Shown here one piece after another: positions 27,876 to 36,631 of a DNA stretch of 64,000 nt. The stretch is taken from contig NZ_FNRQ01000003.1 of assembly GCF_900107685.1 (NCBI RefSeq), forward strand, positions 372,001-436,000. The letters run 5' to 3'. Position numbers and translations under genes: made by a program. The DNA is from Paraburkholderia sartisoli. GTDB taxonomy: Bacteria; Pseudomonadota; Gammaproteobacteria; Burkholderiales; Burkholderiaceae. Position 1 is the first letter of the stretch, and every line of letters begins with the position of its first letter. The notes under the pieces were generated by a model. The model saw nothing but the letters and a program-made list of their open reading frames with translations, searched no databases and had not been told where the DNA came from.

Positions 27876-27913
27876 GGAAATTATTCTATTTTTACGCTAG
27901 CACGGGAAATTAT
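27876..27913. promoter_or_regulatory. Direct repeat in the Lrp/cysteine-dioxygenase intergenic region
   Basis: GGAAATTAT occurs at 27876-27884 and again at 27905-27913, 29 bases apart (nearly three helical turns), in an AT-rich island between two divergent genes. Phased AT-rich repeats suit an octameric Lrp-type protein. This is a candidate operator only. Confidence 0.4.
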
Positions 27914-27990
27914 ATGGAAACTCTTTCTCCATGCAAACCGGTATAAATGACGTTGTCCGAACACCACACAACAACACATCCAATACCGCC

Positions 27991-28671
27991 ATGAGCCACG
28001 ACGCCAACCTGATGCCCTCCGACCGTGCCGCCCTTATGCTCGCTGGCGCGGACACCCGCCCCCTTCAGGCGCGCGAGCGGCAGACAATGCGGCCGCTCAC
28101 GGCCATCGACCATTTGTGTCGTTCGCTCGACACAGCCTTTGGCGGCCCCGAGCGCTGCGTCAGCCACATCGAACCGTCACACGAAGCGGGTTTCGCACGC
28201 GTCGTGCGCGCCGCGCTGGCCGAAGCCATCGCTGACGACACGCTGCTGGGCTCCGCGCACCGCGAAGGCTCGCCTGACTGCTATCGCCGCCACCTGCTCG
28301 CCGCCGATCCCCTTGGCCGTTACGCTGTCGCCGCGCTCGTCTGGATGCCGGGCCAGATGAGCCCGGTACACGCCCATCACACGTGGTGCGGCTACGCGGT
28401 CATCGAAGGCGCGCTCACGGAGACGGTTTTTGAATGGAGCGAAGCCGGCCAGTGCGCGTCCGAAGTGCGCACCCATCCGCGCGAGCGCGGCGCCGTGTCG
28501 TTTACGCGCGCCGGGCGAACCGGCATTCATCAGCTCGGCAATCGCGGCGACGCGCGCGCGGTGTCGCTGCATGTGTACGGCGTGCAGGGCGAACAGATCG
28601 CCACGCACGTGAACGACCTGCTCCGCGTGGCCGCGACGACCGAAGACGCGGCCCGATACACCGTCGCATGA
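27991..28671 (+). CDS. Cysteine dioxygenase-family thiol dioxygenase
   Basis: The cupin-type iron enzyme of this family oxidises cysteine or 3-mercaptopropionate to the sulfinate with O2. Visible ligands are the His pair in SPVHAHHTWCGYAVIEG and a later His in SLHVYGVQG. The Cys in HTWCGY sits where the mammalian enzyme has its cross-linking cysteine. The conserved YRRHLLAADPLGRYAVAALVWMPGQ strand precedes it. At 226 residues it is close to family length. The start is uncertain: ATGs at 27931 and 28087 are in frame too. Its divergence from an Lrp regulator suggests substrate-induced control. Confidence 0.85.
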   Translation: MSHDANLMPSDRAALMLAGADTRPLQARERQTMRPLTAIDHLCRSLDTAFGGPERCVSHIEPSHEAGFARVVRAALAEAIADDTLLGSAHREGSPDCYRRHLLAADPLGRYAVAALVWMPGQMSPVHAHHTWCGYAVIEGALTETVFEWSEAGQCASEVRTHPRERGAVSFTRAGRTGIHQLGNRGDARAVSLHVYGVQGEQIATHVNDLLRVAATTEDAARYTVA

Positions 28672-28687
28672 CGGTTATGTCGCGTCG

Positions 28688-31309
28688 CTAGTTTCTGCCG
28701 GACTCGCCGGCAGTCGGGATCTGGGGCGCGACGGGCGCCGTTTCACCAGTAGATGGCGGCGCCGGACGCGGTGCGTGCGACACGTCGCGTGGCGCCGCGA
28801 CCGGACCCACCGAAGCAACCGGTGCCGCACCCGAACCCTCCGAAGCCTGTGCATGACCCGCGCCCGTGGCGTACACGGACGCATGCGACTCTTCCTGTCC
28901 GACATTAACCCCGACATCGACCCCGGCTTCATCCTTCGTCGACGTATAGACGCGCATCTGCGGCACTGGAATCTCGATGCCGGCGTCGTCCATCTTGCGC
29001 TTCAGGCGCAGGTTGAACGCCCGCGCGACGCTCCATTGCTGCAGCGGCCGCGTCTTGATCTGCCCTTTGACGACCATCCAGTTCGGATCGAAACGGTCGA
29101 GTCCCCATACTTCGACGGAACCCAGCATTTCGCGTCGATAGCGGAAATCGGCCATCAGGTCTGCGCCGACTTCGCGAATCAGGTGCGTCACCTGGTCGAC
29201 ATCCGCCGAGAACGGCACGCGCACCTCGAACACCGCGTACGCGAAATCGCGCGACAGGTTCTTCACGATCTTGATCTGCGAGAACGGAATGGCGTGAATC
29301 GCGCCCTGCCCGTCACGCAGGCGCACCGTGCGGATCGTCAGGTGCTCGACGGTGCCGGCGTGGCCGCCGTCCACGTCGATCCAGTCACCCACTGAAATCG
29401 TGTCTTCGATGATGATGAAAAGCCCGGTGATCAGGTCGGTCACGAGCGATTGCGCGCCAAAACCGATCGCGAGCCCGATCACGCCCGCGCCGGCCAGCAG
29501 CGGCGTCACGTTGATGCCGAGATTCGCGGCCGTCACGATGCCGGCGATCGTCAGGATCGTCACGAGCAGCGCGTTGCGCACGAGCGGCAGCATCGTGCGC
29601 GCGCGCGTGCTCGGATTGCGCCCTTTCGTGCGCGGGCCGCTCGGGTTGAGCGCCTCGAGAATCGCCGTGTCGATCAGGATCCAGACCAGCCACGCGACGA
29701 ACACGGTGGTGATGATCGCCATCACCGCGTGCGCGATGCCGCGCGCGGTCACGCTCTCCTCGACGAACCCCGCGATGGAAACGTCCCACAGGCGCGCGGC
29801 GAATTCGAGGAACGCGAGCCAGATGAACAGCACCGTCAGCGTGCCGACGAAGCGCAACAGACGCGACACGTATGGCGAGCGACGCCGGCGCCGCACGCCA
29901 CCGGGGCGCGTGATGCGCAGCACGATCGCGCTCATGAAGAACGCCAGCACCAGCAGCAGCGCCGTCAACACGGAAATCTGCAGCACGTTCTCGCTCGTGC
30001 CGATGCCCGCGACGGTCGCGATCACCGAGACGGCCGCGAGCATCAGCATCGGCAGATGCCAGAGCGCGGCGAGCACGTCGAACGCATCGGTGGCGGCCTT
30101 GTGGCCGTGCCGCTGCTCATACGAGCGGTTGCGGATCAGATGCGCGACAGGACGACGGAACGCCAGCGCGAAATAGCCGGTGAGGAGCGCGGCCGTCATG
30201 TTCGCCACCGTCGACACCAGCGCCGCGAGGTTCGAGCCGATCTGATGCGCGACGTCGTAATTCACGGCCGCGTCGCCAAGCGCGCTGCAGATGCCGATCG
30301 CGAACAGCAGACGGCGGGCGTGCGCGAGCAGCAGCCTCACCGCGACACGCCGGTGCCCGGAGCCGAACAGCGAAAACATGATCAGGCAGATCGCCGAGAA
30401 CACCGCGCCGGCCACGATCGCATACGTGATCACCATGCCGAGCGTGCGGCCGAGCGCGACCGGCATCGCGCGCGCGAAGAGCAACGCGGCGACGAACGCG
30501 ACGATCCACGGCCCCACCCGCCTGAGCGCGAAAATCAGCAGCTCGCGCGTGGTGGGATTCGGCTTCAGCTCGTTGACGACGCCAAAACGCGCGTACATCC
30601 GCCTTTGCAGATAGATCAGGCCGCCCGCGCATGCGCCCCAGCCAGCCAGCATCGCGACCAGATCGAGCAGCACGCGGCCGAACGACTCGCGGCCCTGACT
30701 CGCGACGATCGTATAGAGCTCGTTGCCCGCCGCGTTGAAACGCCCCGCCCAGTAGCGCAGCGGCGTGCGGCCGTTGCTCACGTCGGTTTCGACCGATGCG
30801 ATGCCGGAAGCGATCGCGCCGAGCAGACCCGACCCCGGTTGCGCGGGCGCGACGGGACCCGCGGTCTTCGACACGTCGCGCAACTTTTTCAGCTGCGTGA
30901 CGAGCGCTGTGCGCTGACGGTCGTTATCGAGCGTCGAGATGACGTTGTCGAGCGAGCGCGACAGTTCGGCCTGGCTCGCAGGCGTGGGCGCCGACGCCGC
31001 GTCGGGCGCCGAACCCGCCGCGGCGGACGAAGCGGTCGCGCTGTTGATCAGGCTCTGCAACGCCGGAATCACCGGCGTGCTGGCCGCGCGCGCGCATTGC
31101 GGCGCGCCCGTCAGCAGGACAGCGCACAGCACGAAGGCCAGCCATATAGCCGAAGGCCACGCGGCGAACCACGATGGTGCGCGTGGCGCGCGCGCGGAAG
31201 CAGACGGGCGGCGAAAGTGCGGAAATGGCGACAAAACGGCGTGAACGGCCGGTTGCGCGCCGTGTGACGGCGCGGCCCCGGGCTCACGCCGCGACGGGCA
31301 TGACTTCAT
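28688..31309 (-). CDS. Large MscS-family mechanosensitive channel
   Basis: Of the 873 residues the first 75 include a signal-like hydrophobic stretch (AIWLAFVLCAVLLTG) and the next 110 a periplasmic coiled-coil-like region with QAELSRSLDNVISTLD. Around ten membrane helices follow, then the conserved MscS pore and beta domain near residue 600-700 (LLAGAGVIGLAIGFGAQSLV, EDTISVGDWIDVDG, GTVEHLTIRTVRLRD). The alpha/beta end contains LGSVEVWGLDRFDPNWMVVKG. The last 70 residues are proline/alanine-rich. E. coli MscS has 286 residues, so this is a YbdG/MscM-size member. It should open under membrane tension to release solutes. It converges on the dioxygenase gene across 16 bases. Confidence 0.92.
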   Translation of the reverse strand: MKSCPSRREPGAAPSHGAQPAVHAVLSPFPHFRRPSASARAPRAPSWFAAWPSAIWLAFVLCAVLLTGAPQCARAASTPVIPALQSLINSATASSAAAGSAPDAASAPTPASQAELSRSLDNVISTLDNDRQRTALVTQLKKLRDVSKTAGPVAPAQPGSGLLGAIASGIASVETDVSNGRTPLRYWAGRFNAAGNELYTIVASQGRESFGRVLLDLVAMLAGWGACAGGLIYLQRRMYARFGVVNELKPNPTTRELLIFALRRVGPWIVAFVAALLFARAMPVALGRTLGMVITYAIVAGAVFSAICLIMFSLFGSGHRRVAVRLLLAHARRLLFAIGICSALGDAAVNYDVAHQIGSNLAALVSTVANMTAALLTGYFALAFRRPVAHLIRNRSYEQRHGHKAATDAFDVLAALWHLPMLMLAAVSVIATVAGIGTSENVLQISVLTALLLVLAFFMSAIVLRITRPGGVRRRRRSPYVSRLLRFVGTLTVLFIWLAFLEFAARLWDVSIAGFVEESVTARGIAHAVMAIITTVFVAWLVWILIDTAILEALNPSGPRTKGRNPSTRARTMLPLVRNALLVTILTIAGIVTAANLGINVTPLLAGAGVIGLAIGFGAQSLVTDLITGLFIIIEDTISVGDWIDVDGGHAGTVEHLTIRTVRLRDGQGAIHAIPFSQIKIVKNLSRDFAYAVFEVRVPFSADVDQVTHLIREVGADLMADFRYRREMLGSVEVWGLDRFDPNWMVVKGQIKTRPLQQWSVARAFNLRLKRKMDDAGIEIPVPQMRVYTSTKDEAGVDVGVNVGQEESHASVYATGAGHAQASEGSGAAPVASVGPVAAPRDVSHAPRPAPPSTGETAPVAPQIPTAGESGRN

Positions 31310-31465
31310 GAGATCCGGTGACAAAACGGGACACGCCAGTGTAGTCGCAGTTGCGGCGTATCGACATTTACATGCGTAACCGGATGTTAGGGCACTTGCA
31401 GATGCCGGCGCGATCTGGAACCTGCGGGAGATCACGCCGGTCCGCCGGTCTGCCGGCGCGCCGCG

Positions 31466-32113
31466 TCAGTATCCGACCGTCGCGATCTGACGGATGAAGC
31501 GGCCCTGCTCGATTTCGTCGACGAACGCTATGGCGTAGTCTTCGGCGGAGATCGTGCTGTTACCGTCCTTATCGGCGACGAGCACGTTAGCCGCGGTGCG
31601 GAACGTACCCGTGCGCTCGCCCGGCGCGATCAGCGCGGCGGGCGCGAAAAACGTCCAGTCGAGGTCGCTGACCGTGCGGTAGTACGCCAGCGCGTCGCGG
31701 TGCGCGAGTGCAATCGCCTTGTAAGCATCCGGGAAACCCGCTGTGTCCACCAGTTGCGTGCCCGGCGCGACTTCGAGCGAACCGGCGCCGCCCACGACCA
31801 CCAGACGCTTCACGCCGGCGGCACGCGCGCCTTCGACCAGCGCCTTCGATGCCGCCACGATCGCGCTCAGGTCGCCCTGCGGCGGCGCATAGGCACTCGC
31901 GATAACGTCGCTGCCGCGCACCGCCTCCGCCACGCTCGCGGCATCGAGTACATTCGCGGACGCCGCCGTCAGGTTGGCGACACCCGCCGGAACGCGCTCC
32001 GGATTGCGCGACAGCGCGCTCACCGTGTGCCCGCGACGTGCCGCTTCCGTGGCGACGCGTGAGCCGATCATGCCCGTCGCGCCGAACAGCGCGATTTTCA
32101 GTGCCTTGCTCAT
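31466..32113 (-). CDS. NAD(P)-binding oxidoreductase (YwnB/atypical SDR type)
   Basis: The 215-residue protein begins with the Rossmann motif ALFGATGMIGSRVATEA (residues 8-24), continues with VIASAYAPPQGDL and KRLVVVGGAGSLEV, and ends with the NmrA-like SAEDYAIAFVDEIE segment. It belongs to the short NAD(P)H-binding group that includes B. subtilis YwnB; the reaction is not known. The Rrf2 regulator gene lies upstream on the same strand, and each gene has the same TGTAA-N9-TTACA palindrome before it. This strongly suggests direct control by that regulator. In Bacillus ywnA (Rrf2) and ywnB are likewise neighbours. Confidence 0.9.
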   Translation of the reverse strand: MSKALKIALFGATGMIGSRVATEAARRGHTVSALSRNPERVPAGVANLTAASANVLDAASVAEAVRGSDVIASAYAPPQGDLSAIVAASKALVEGARAAGVKRLVVVGGAGSLEVAPGTQLVDTAGFPDAYKAIALAHRDALAYYRTVSDLDWTFFAPAALIAPGERTGTFRTAANVLVADKDGNSTISAEDYAIAFVDEIEQGRFIRQIATVGY

Positions 32114-32139
32114 CTCGATGCTCCCATTAAGTGTTTATA

Positions 32140-32158
32140 TGTAACCACATCGATTACA
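32140..32158. promoter_or_regulatory. Rrf2-type operator, copy 1 (before the oxidoreductase)
   Basis: TGTAA (32140-32144), nine bases, TTACA (32154-32158): the same inverted repeat with the same spacing stands before the Rrf2 gene at 32740. It begins 26 bases upstream of the oxidoreductase ATG. Confidence 0.75.
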
Positions 32159-32260
32159 CATATCGAGGAAAAAAGAGGGGCTTCGCCCCCGTGTGAATCC
32201 TGCACCCTGTACCCTGCCTGGCCGCGCCTTCTGCGCTGAAAACCCCTGCTTTCGAATCCT

Positions 32261-32716
32261 TCAGCCGCGCGCGCGTTTCTTGCGCTCGCGCTGCCGCTCC
32301 GCGCGCTCGACGTCCGCCGTCGCATCCGCGAGCGTGCGTGCCGCAAGCGAGCTTTCCATGGCCCGCTGCGCGTCGTCGATGATGCCGCGCAGCACTACCT
32401 GAATGTTGCGCCCGACCATGCAGGCCGGGTTCGGCTCTTCGCGATGCAGCGCGAAGAGCTGCGCATCGTCGACCGCACGATAGATCTCCAGCAGCGTGAT
32501 GTCGCGCGGCGCGCGCGCGAGCAGCGCGCCGCCGCCCGCGCCCAGTTGCGACGTGGTAAGCCCGGCTTCGGACAGCATCGAAAGCAGCCGGCGCACCAGC
32601 GCCGGATTGGTGTTCACGCTGCCCGCGATCATGTCCGACGACAGCGGCGCGCCATCCTGTAGCGACAGCAGCGCCAGCACGTGTACAGCAAAGGCGAACC
32701 GGCTACTCGTATTCAC
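32261..32716 (-). CDS. Rrf2-family transcriptional regulator (YwnA-like)
   Basis: The 151-residue protein has the Rrf2 winged helix (residues 1-80): SSRFAFAVHVLALLSLQDG, SSDMIAGSVNTNPALVRRLLSMLSEAGLTT and GGALLARAPRDITLLEIYRAV. Only one cysteine is present (NPACMVGRN, about residue 98), so the three-cysteine iron-sulfur site of IscR and NsrR is missing. The protein more likely senses redox or a small molecule, as YwnA-like members may. The C-terminal 20 residues are strongly basic. It should repress itself and the adjacent oxidoreductase through the shared palindrome. Confidence 0.92.
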   Translation of the reverse strand: MNTSSRFAFAVHVLALLSLQDGAPLSSDMIAGSVNTNPALVRRLLSMLSEAGLTTSQLGAGGGALLARAPRDITLLEIYRAVDDAQLFALHREEPNPACMVGRNIQVVLRGIIDDAQRAMESSLAARTLADATADVERAERQRERKKRARG

Positions 32717-32739
32717 AGCGACTGTTCCCGGCGACGATA

Positions 32740-32758
32740 TGTAACCATCGTAATTACA
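32740..32758. promoter_or_regulatory. Rrf2-type operator, copy 2 (before the Rrf2 gene)
   Basis: TGTAA (32740-32744), nine bases, TTACA (32754-32758), starting 24 bases before the Rrf2 start. The core continues TGTAACCA in both copies. Its position predicts autoregulation. Confidence 0.75.
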
Positions 32759-32783
32759 TTTGTCGCTGAAGTCAAATCGCTGG

Positions 32784-33266
32784 TCACTTGTCCATCTGCT
32801 TCTGGGCGTCGGTCGAATCCGTCGAGGTGGACGTCGACGTCGAAGCGGACGACGAGGCGGCCGTGCCCTGGGTCGACCATTGCTGAAGCTTGTGCCCTGC
32901 GGTCTGCAGACCCTGGTCGGTCATCGTGGCCGCGCGGTCGATCGCCGCCCCGGTGGCGCTGGCGGCGTTCTGCAGGTTCGCCTGCGCCGACGACGCAAGA
33001 TCGGCGGGATCGATCCTGACCGAAGGCGTCGAGGCGGCGGAATTGAGATTCTGCTCGGCGGTGGCGCGCGTCGCGTCGACCTGCTGGCCGACGTAGTTCG
33101 CGGCCTGATCGAGTTTCTGGCCCGCGACCTGCGCGACGTCATCGAGCTTGCCGGCGACCTGCCCCGCGGACGCGTCGTTCTTCTGGCATGCGGCCAGCAC
33201 GCCGAGCAGGGCAAGCGCCAGCGCCGTACGGCGAATCAGGGGGTACGAACGGGAAGGGATCATCAT
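32784..33266 (-). CDS. Lipoprotein with helical repeats
   Basis: A lipoprotein signal peptide (RRTALALALLGVLAAC) ends in a lipobox with the lipidated cysteine at residue 27. The mature 134 residues are alanine/glutamine-rich amphipathic helices with recurring units (VAGKLDDVAQVAGQKLDQAA, YVGQQVDATRATAEQ), reminiscent of LEA-like helices, and end in a serine/threonine tail. It should be anchored in an outer or inner membrane facing the periplasm. The gene is separate from the Rrf2 gene (68 bases apart). Function unknown. Confidence 0.75.
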   Translation of the reverse strand: MMIPSRSYPLIRRTALALALLGVLAACQKNDASAGQVAGKLDDVAQVAGQKLDQAANYVGQQVDATRATAEQNLNSAASTPSVRIDPADLASSAQANLQNAASATGAAIDRAATMTDQGLQTAGHKLQQWSTQGTAASSSASTSTSTSTDSTDAQKQMDK

Positions 33267-33482
33267 GGAGTAAGCCGGGTTAAGCGACTTCGATATGCGG
33301 AAACGTCGCCATCATACGCCGCCGCCCGTTCCATCCGTAACGCGCATGCTTTGTCTGGCTTCGTGCGCCCATCCCGCACGCGTCCCGCGCGACTGCGATA
33401 CCGTCAGGTCGTGAATCCGTCATGCGCGCTGGGGTAGACTGCTGGAACGTTCGATGTATTCCACCCACCCTGGAGGCATGCG

Positions 33483-34064
33483 ATGGCAGCGAAGAAGATC
33501 CTGTTTCTGACCGGAGATTTCGCCGAGGATTACGAAACGATGGTGCCGTTCCAGGCACTGCAGGCAGTCGGCCATACGGTCGATGCGGTGTGTCCCGGCA
33601 AGAAAGCCGGCGACCGGATCAAGACCGCGATTCACGATTTCGAAGGCGACCAGACGTACACCGAAAAGCCGGGCCATCAGTTCACGCTCAACGCCACCTT
33701 CGACGACGTCGACGCAACCCTGTACGACGCGCTCGCCATCGCCGGCGGCCGCGCGCCGGAGTATCTGCGGATGAACCAGAAAGTCATCGACATCGTGCGC
33801 CAGTTCGCCGAAGCGAAGAAACCGGTTGCGGCGGTCTGCCATGCGGCCCAGCTGCTGGCCGCCGCCGACGTGATCCGTGGCAAGCGGATCTCCGCGTACC
33901 CGGCCTGCGCCGCCGAAGTCAGGATGGCCGGCGCCGACTACGCCGACATCCCGATCGACGCCGCCGTCACCGATGCGCCGTTCGTGACCGCGCCAGCGTG
34001 GCCCGCTCACCCGGAATGGATCCGCCAGTTCCTCGTGCTGCTCGGCACGCGCATCGAGCTGTAA
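33483..34064 (+). CDS. DJ-1/PfpI-family protein
   Basis: The 193-residue alpha/beta protein starts KKILFLTGDFAEDYE, has the glutamate-containing EDYETMVPFQAL segment, ALAIAGGRAPEYL, and the nucleophile-elbow cysteine in KPVAAVCHAAQLL near residue 119 followed by His. Family members act as glyoxalase III/deglycase-like enzymes, proteases or chaperones; sequence alone does not decide. The ATG follows TGGAGGCATGCG. No partner gene is evident. Confidence 0.9.
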   Translation: MAAKKILFLTGDFAEDYETMVPFQALQAVGHTVDAVCPGKKAGDRIKTAIHDFEGDQTYTEKPGHQFTLNATFDDVDATLYDALAIAGGRAPEYLRMNQKVIDIVRQFAEAKKPVAAVCHAAQLLAAADVIRGKRISAYPACAAEVRMAGADYADIPIDAAVTDAPFVTAPAWPAHPEWIRQFLVLLGTRIEL

Positions 34065-34210
34065 CAACGCCTTGAGCCGGGCTGTGGATCATGCAGCCCG
34101 CGCCTCTTCCAGGATTTCCGGCCTTTCCCGATCGCTCATTTGAGAGCAGTCTGATTTGTCCGTGGAACGCGCTTCCCTATAGTCGCCGGTCGACTTCTGG
34201 GAGCCTTTCG

Positions 34211-34543
34211 ATGGAACTGACGGACTGGATCGTTATCCTCGCGGCCGCGTTGATCGCGATCGCATTTTTTTGCCTGCGCGCGCCCACCGCCTGGTCGCTC
34301 GAAAACCGCGTGCGACGTTTCACGGGTGCGCGTCTGCTCGTGCAGGCCGCCATCGCGCTGTGGTCGGCGCTGCTGCTCCTTCAGCGCGGCGTGTTTTCGC
34401 TCGACGACATCGCCGGGCTGCGTCCCACGCCGCACGTCGTCATCGCCTGCGCGCTGATGCTGGGCGTCGCCGCCTGTTACTGGTCCGTGCGCGGCACCCG
34501 TCTGCTGAAGCCTCGCCAGCTCTTCGCGACATCCTCGCGTTAA
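34211..34543 (+). CDS. Small three-span membrane protein of unknown function
   Basis: The 110-residue protein has three hydrophobic segments: WIVILAAALIAIAFFCL, ARLLVQAAIALWSALLLLQ and VVIACALMLGVAACYWSV. A basic loop follows the first. The frame is open from 34091, but the ATG at 34211 is preceded by TGGGAG and starts directly at the first helix. It converges on the histidine kinase gene. No family is recognised. Confidence 0.7.
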   Translation: MELTDWIVILAAALIAIAFFCLRAPTAWSLENRVRRFTGARLLVQAAIALWSALLLLQRGVFSLDDIAGLRPTPHVVIACALMLGVAACYWSVRGTRLLKPRQLFATSSR

Positions 34544-34596
34544 ACACCGAAATAAGCACCGAAATAAGCACCGAAACCGCGCCGTACTTCCGCCCG

Positions 34597-36228
34597 TCAG
34601 GTTTTCGCCTCGCTGACGACGCTTTCCGGCGCATCGCGCGTCGCCCGCTCCGCCTGCGGCAACGACAGATAAAACGTCGTGCCGACGCCTTCCGCCGATT
34701 CCGCCCAGACGCGGCCGCCGTGCCGCTCCACCATCCGTCGCACCAGTGCGAGGCCGATTCCCTCGCCGGGCGCGACGTTGCCGTGGAGGCGCTGGAACGC
34801 GCCGAAAAGGCGCGGCAGCGCGACTTCCGCAATGCCAAGCCCGTTGTCCTTCACGTAGAAAATCCGTAGCGAATGCACCCCCGGCGGCCCGGCCGTCGTG
34901 CCGATCTCGATGCGGCCCGGCCGCGCCGGGTCGAGATAATTCACCGCGTTGCCGATCAGGTTGCCGAACACCTGTTCAAGCGCGGTCGCGTCGCCCCAGA
35001 CCGTCGGCAGCTCATGCACCACGACCTGTGCGCCGCGGGCGCGGATCGATACCTGCATCGCGTCGATCACGCGCTGCACGACATCGCCTGTATCGACGTC
35101 CTGGTGCCGGTATTCGAGGCGCCCCACGCGTGAGAGCCGCAGCAGCGCGTCGATGATGTGCGACGCCCGCAGCACGGCCGTCTGCAGATAACGCAGCGCC
35201 TCGCTGATGTCCTCGTCGACGAGACGCTCGATGCGCGCGCGCTGCGCCTCGGTCAGCGACGACGCACGCACCGCCGCGCGCAGGTCGTCGCACGCGTGGA
35301 TCAGTTCCTTCGAAAACCCCTGCAGGTTGACGAGCGGCGAGCGCAGGTCGTGCGACACGCTGTGAATGAACATCTCGTTTTCCTGCGTCTGCTGACGCAG
35401 CGTTTCGTTGATGCGGGCCAGCTCGCCGGCGCGACGCGCGAGATCCGACTGGAAGCGCGCCTGCATGCGGTCCGCTTCGAGGAGCCGCCGGCTGGTGTCA
35501 TGCAACGTGGCGTCGAGCCGCGCGATCTCGTCGGTGCCCGGGGTGAGCGGCGCGAGCGGCTGGTTCTGCGCAAGACGCCGCGCATTGCCGGTCAACGCGG
35601 CGAGCCGGCCGCGCAGGCCGCGCGCGAGCAACGCGAACGCGATCGCCACGAACAGGATCGAACCGGTCACCGCCGCGACAATCAGCTTCTGCTGACGCGC
35701 GCGCGCAGTCGCCGCGTCGTGCGTGCGCGCGACGTCGAGCCGCCGCTCCTCCTGCTGGAACGCGGCCACCTGCGCGCGCACCTGATCGAGCACGGCTTCG
35801 GCGCCCGGGTCGCGAAAACGTTCGAGCACGTCGGCGCGACGCCCGGAGCGCAGCAGATCCTGAATCCGGTCGGACCATTGCCGGTACGACTGGATCGCCT
35901 GACGGATCCGCACGGCGCGCTCCACCTGGGAAGGATTGTCGGCGACCAGTTCGACGAGCCTGTCGATCCGGCGGTCGAGGTCCATCCACATCGCGATCGG
36001 CGTCGCCGCGCCAGCGTCGCCGCCGACGGCCGAACCGCGCAGACGCAGCGATTCGAACTGCACGGGTTCGAAGACCGCGGTGGTTTGGCGCAGCACGTCC
36101 TGGCTGTGCAGCGCCCAGCGTTCGGCATCGGTCGCATCGGCCTCCGCCTCGACGACGCCCGCCAGCAGCGCGAGTTCGAACAGCGCGGGAATCGCGATCA
36201 GCAACAAGCCTTTGGTGGTCAGTCTCAT
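34597..36228 (-). CDS. Membrane sensor histidine kinase
   Basis: The 543-residue protein has an N-terminal membrane helix (LLLIAIPALFELALLAG), a periplasmic helical sensor of about 150 residues resembling CHASE3-type domains, and a second membrane helix (KLIVAAVTGSILFVAIAFALL). A HAMP-like linker and coiled coil lead to the phospho-acceptor His in MFIHSVSHDLRSPL near residue 293, the N box GNLIGNAVNYL near 427, and the ATP lid with VKDNGLGI and GEGIGLALVRRM. No response regulator gene adjoins, so the partner is elsewhere. The frame is open to 36348; the ATG at 36228 begins MRLTTKGLLLIAIP and fits the first membrane helix. Confidence 0.9.
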   Translation of the reverse strand: MRLTTKGLLLIAIPALFELALLAGVVEAEADATDAERWALHSQDVLRQTTAVFEPVQFESLRLRGSAVGGDAGAATPIAMWMDLDRRIDRLVELVADNPSQVERAVRIRQAIQSYRQWSDRIQDLLRSGRRADVLERFRDPGAEAVLDQVRAQVAAFQQEERRLDVARTHDAATARARQQKLIVAAVTGSILFVAIAFALLARGLRGRLAALTGNARRLAQNQPLAPLTPGTDEIARLDATLHDTSRRLLEADRMQARFQSDLARRAGELARINETLRQQTQENEMFIHSVSHDLRSPLVNLQGFSKELIHACDDLRAAVRASSLTEAQRARIERLVDEDISEALRYLQTAVLRASHIIDALLRLSRVGRLEYRHQDVDTGDVVQRVIDAMQVSIRARGAQVVVHELPTVWGDATALEQVFGNLIGNAVNYLDPARPGRIEIGTTAGPPGVHSLRIFYVKDNGLGIAEVALPRLFGAFQRLHGNVAPGEGIGLALVRRMVERHGGRVWAESAEGVGTTFYLSLPQAERATRDAPESVVSEAKT

Positions 36229-36462
36229 GCGCGCAAAAGGAAGGGCCAGACATAGCGGACGCTGCGTTGCGACGGCCATTATGTCGTGTTTGCACGGGAT
36301 GACAAAGACGCAGTGCGCGTCGCGAGGCGTCGGGTAACAGAAGTCCATTCCCGCAGTCGGGGCATCGCCACGCGGGATCGTTATCTAATCGAATAAACAC
36401 GTAAACGAAATCGAAAATATCGCCCCGACATGGGACGTTCAACGCCCGGTTTCGAGAATGAA

Positions 36463-36477
36463 GCACACAAATGGTGC
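36463..36477. promoter_or_regulatory. NtrC-like enhancer site upstream of amt
   Basis: GCAC at 36463-36466 and TGGTGC at 36472-36477 form a 15-base dyad close to the NtrC consensus GCACCA-N3-TGGTGC, with two mismatches in the left arm. It lies about 105 bases before the -24 element. Confidence 0.5.
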
Positions 36478-36578
36478 GCGTGTTTCATCGCTCGAACTGA
36501 CCGGAGAATCATCCGCAAGACCTGGAAAACCATGCTGGTGCTCGCATGCACCGTGATCGTCAATGTCAGGCCCTTCTT

Positions 36579-36595
36579 TGGCCCATTTCTTGCGT
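36579..36595 (+). promoter_or_regulatory. Sigma-54 promoter of the ammonium transporter gene
   Basis: TGGCCC begins at 36579 and TTGC at 36590, with the GG (36580-36581) and GC (36592-36593) exactly ten bases apart. Transcription would start near 36605, which rules out the upstream in-frame start at 36563 for amt. Confidence 0.7.
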
Positions 36596-36631
36596 TCCGT
36601 GCCCGTTTTTTGCGCAAATCGGGACTTACGG

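Noticed and set aside
29450..31267. 605-codon plus-strand frame, rich in arginine, histidine and glutamine
   Set aside because: Shadow of the MscS gene; composition has no protein-like hydrophobic pattern.
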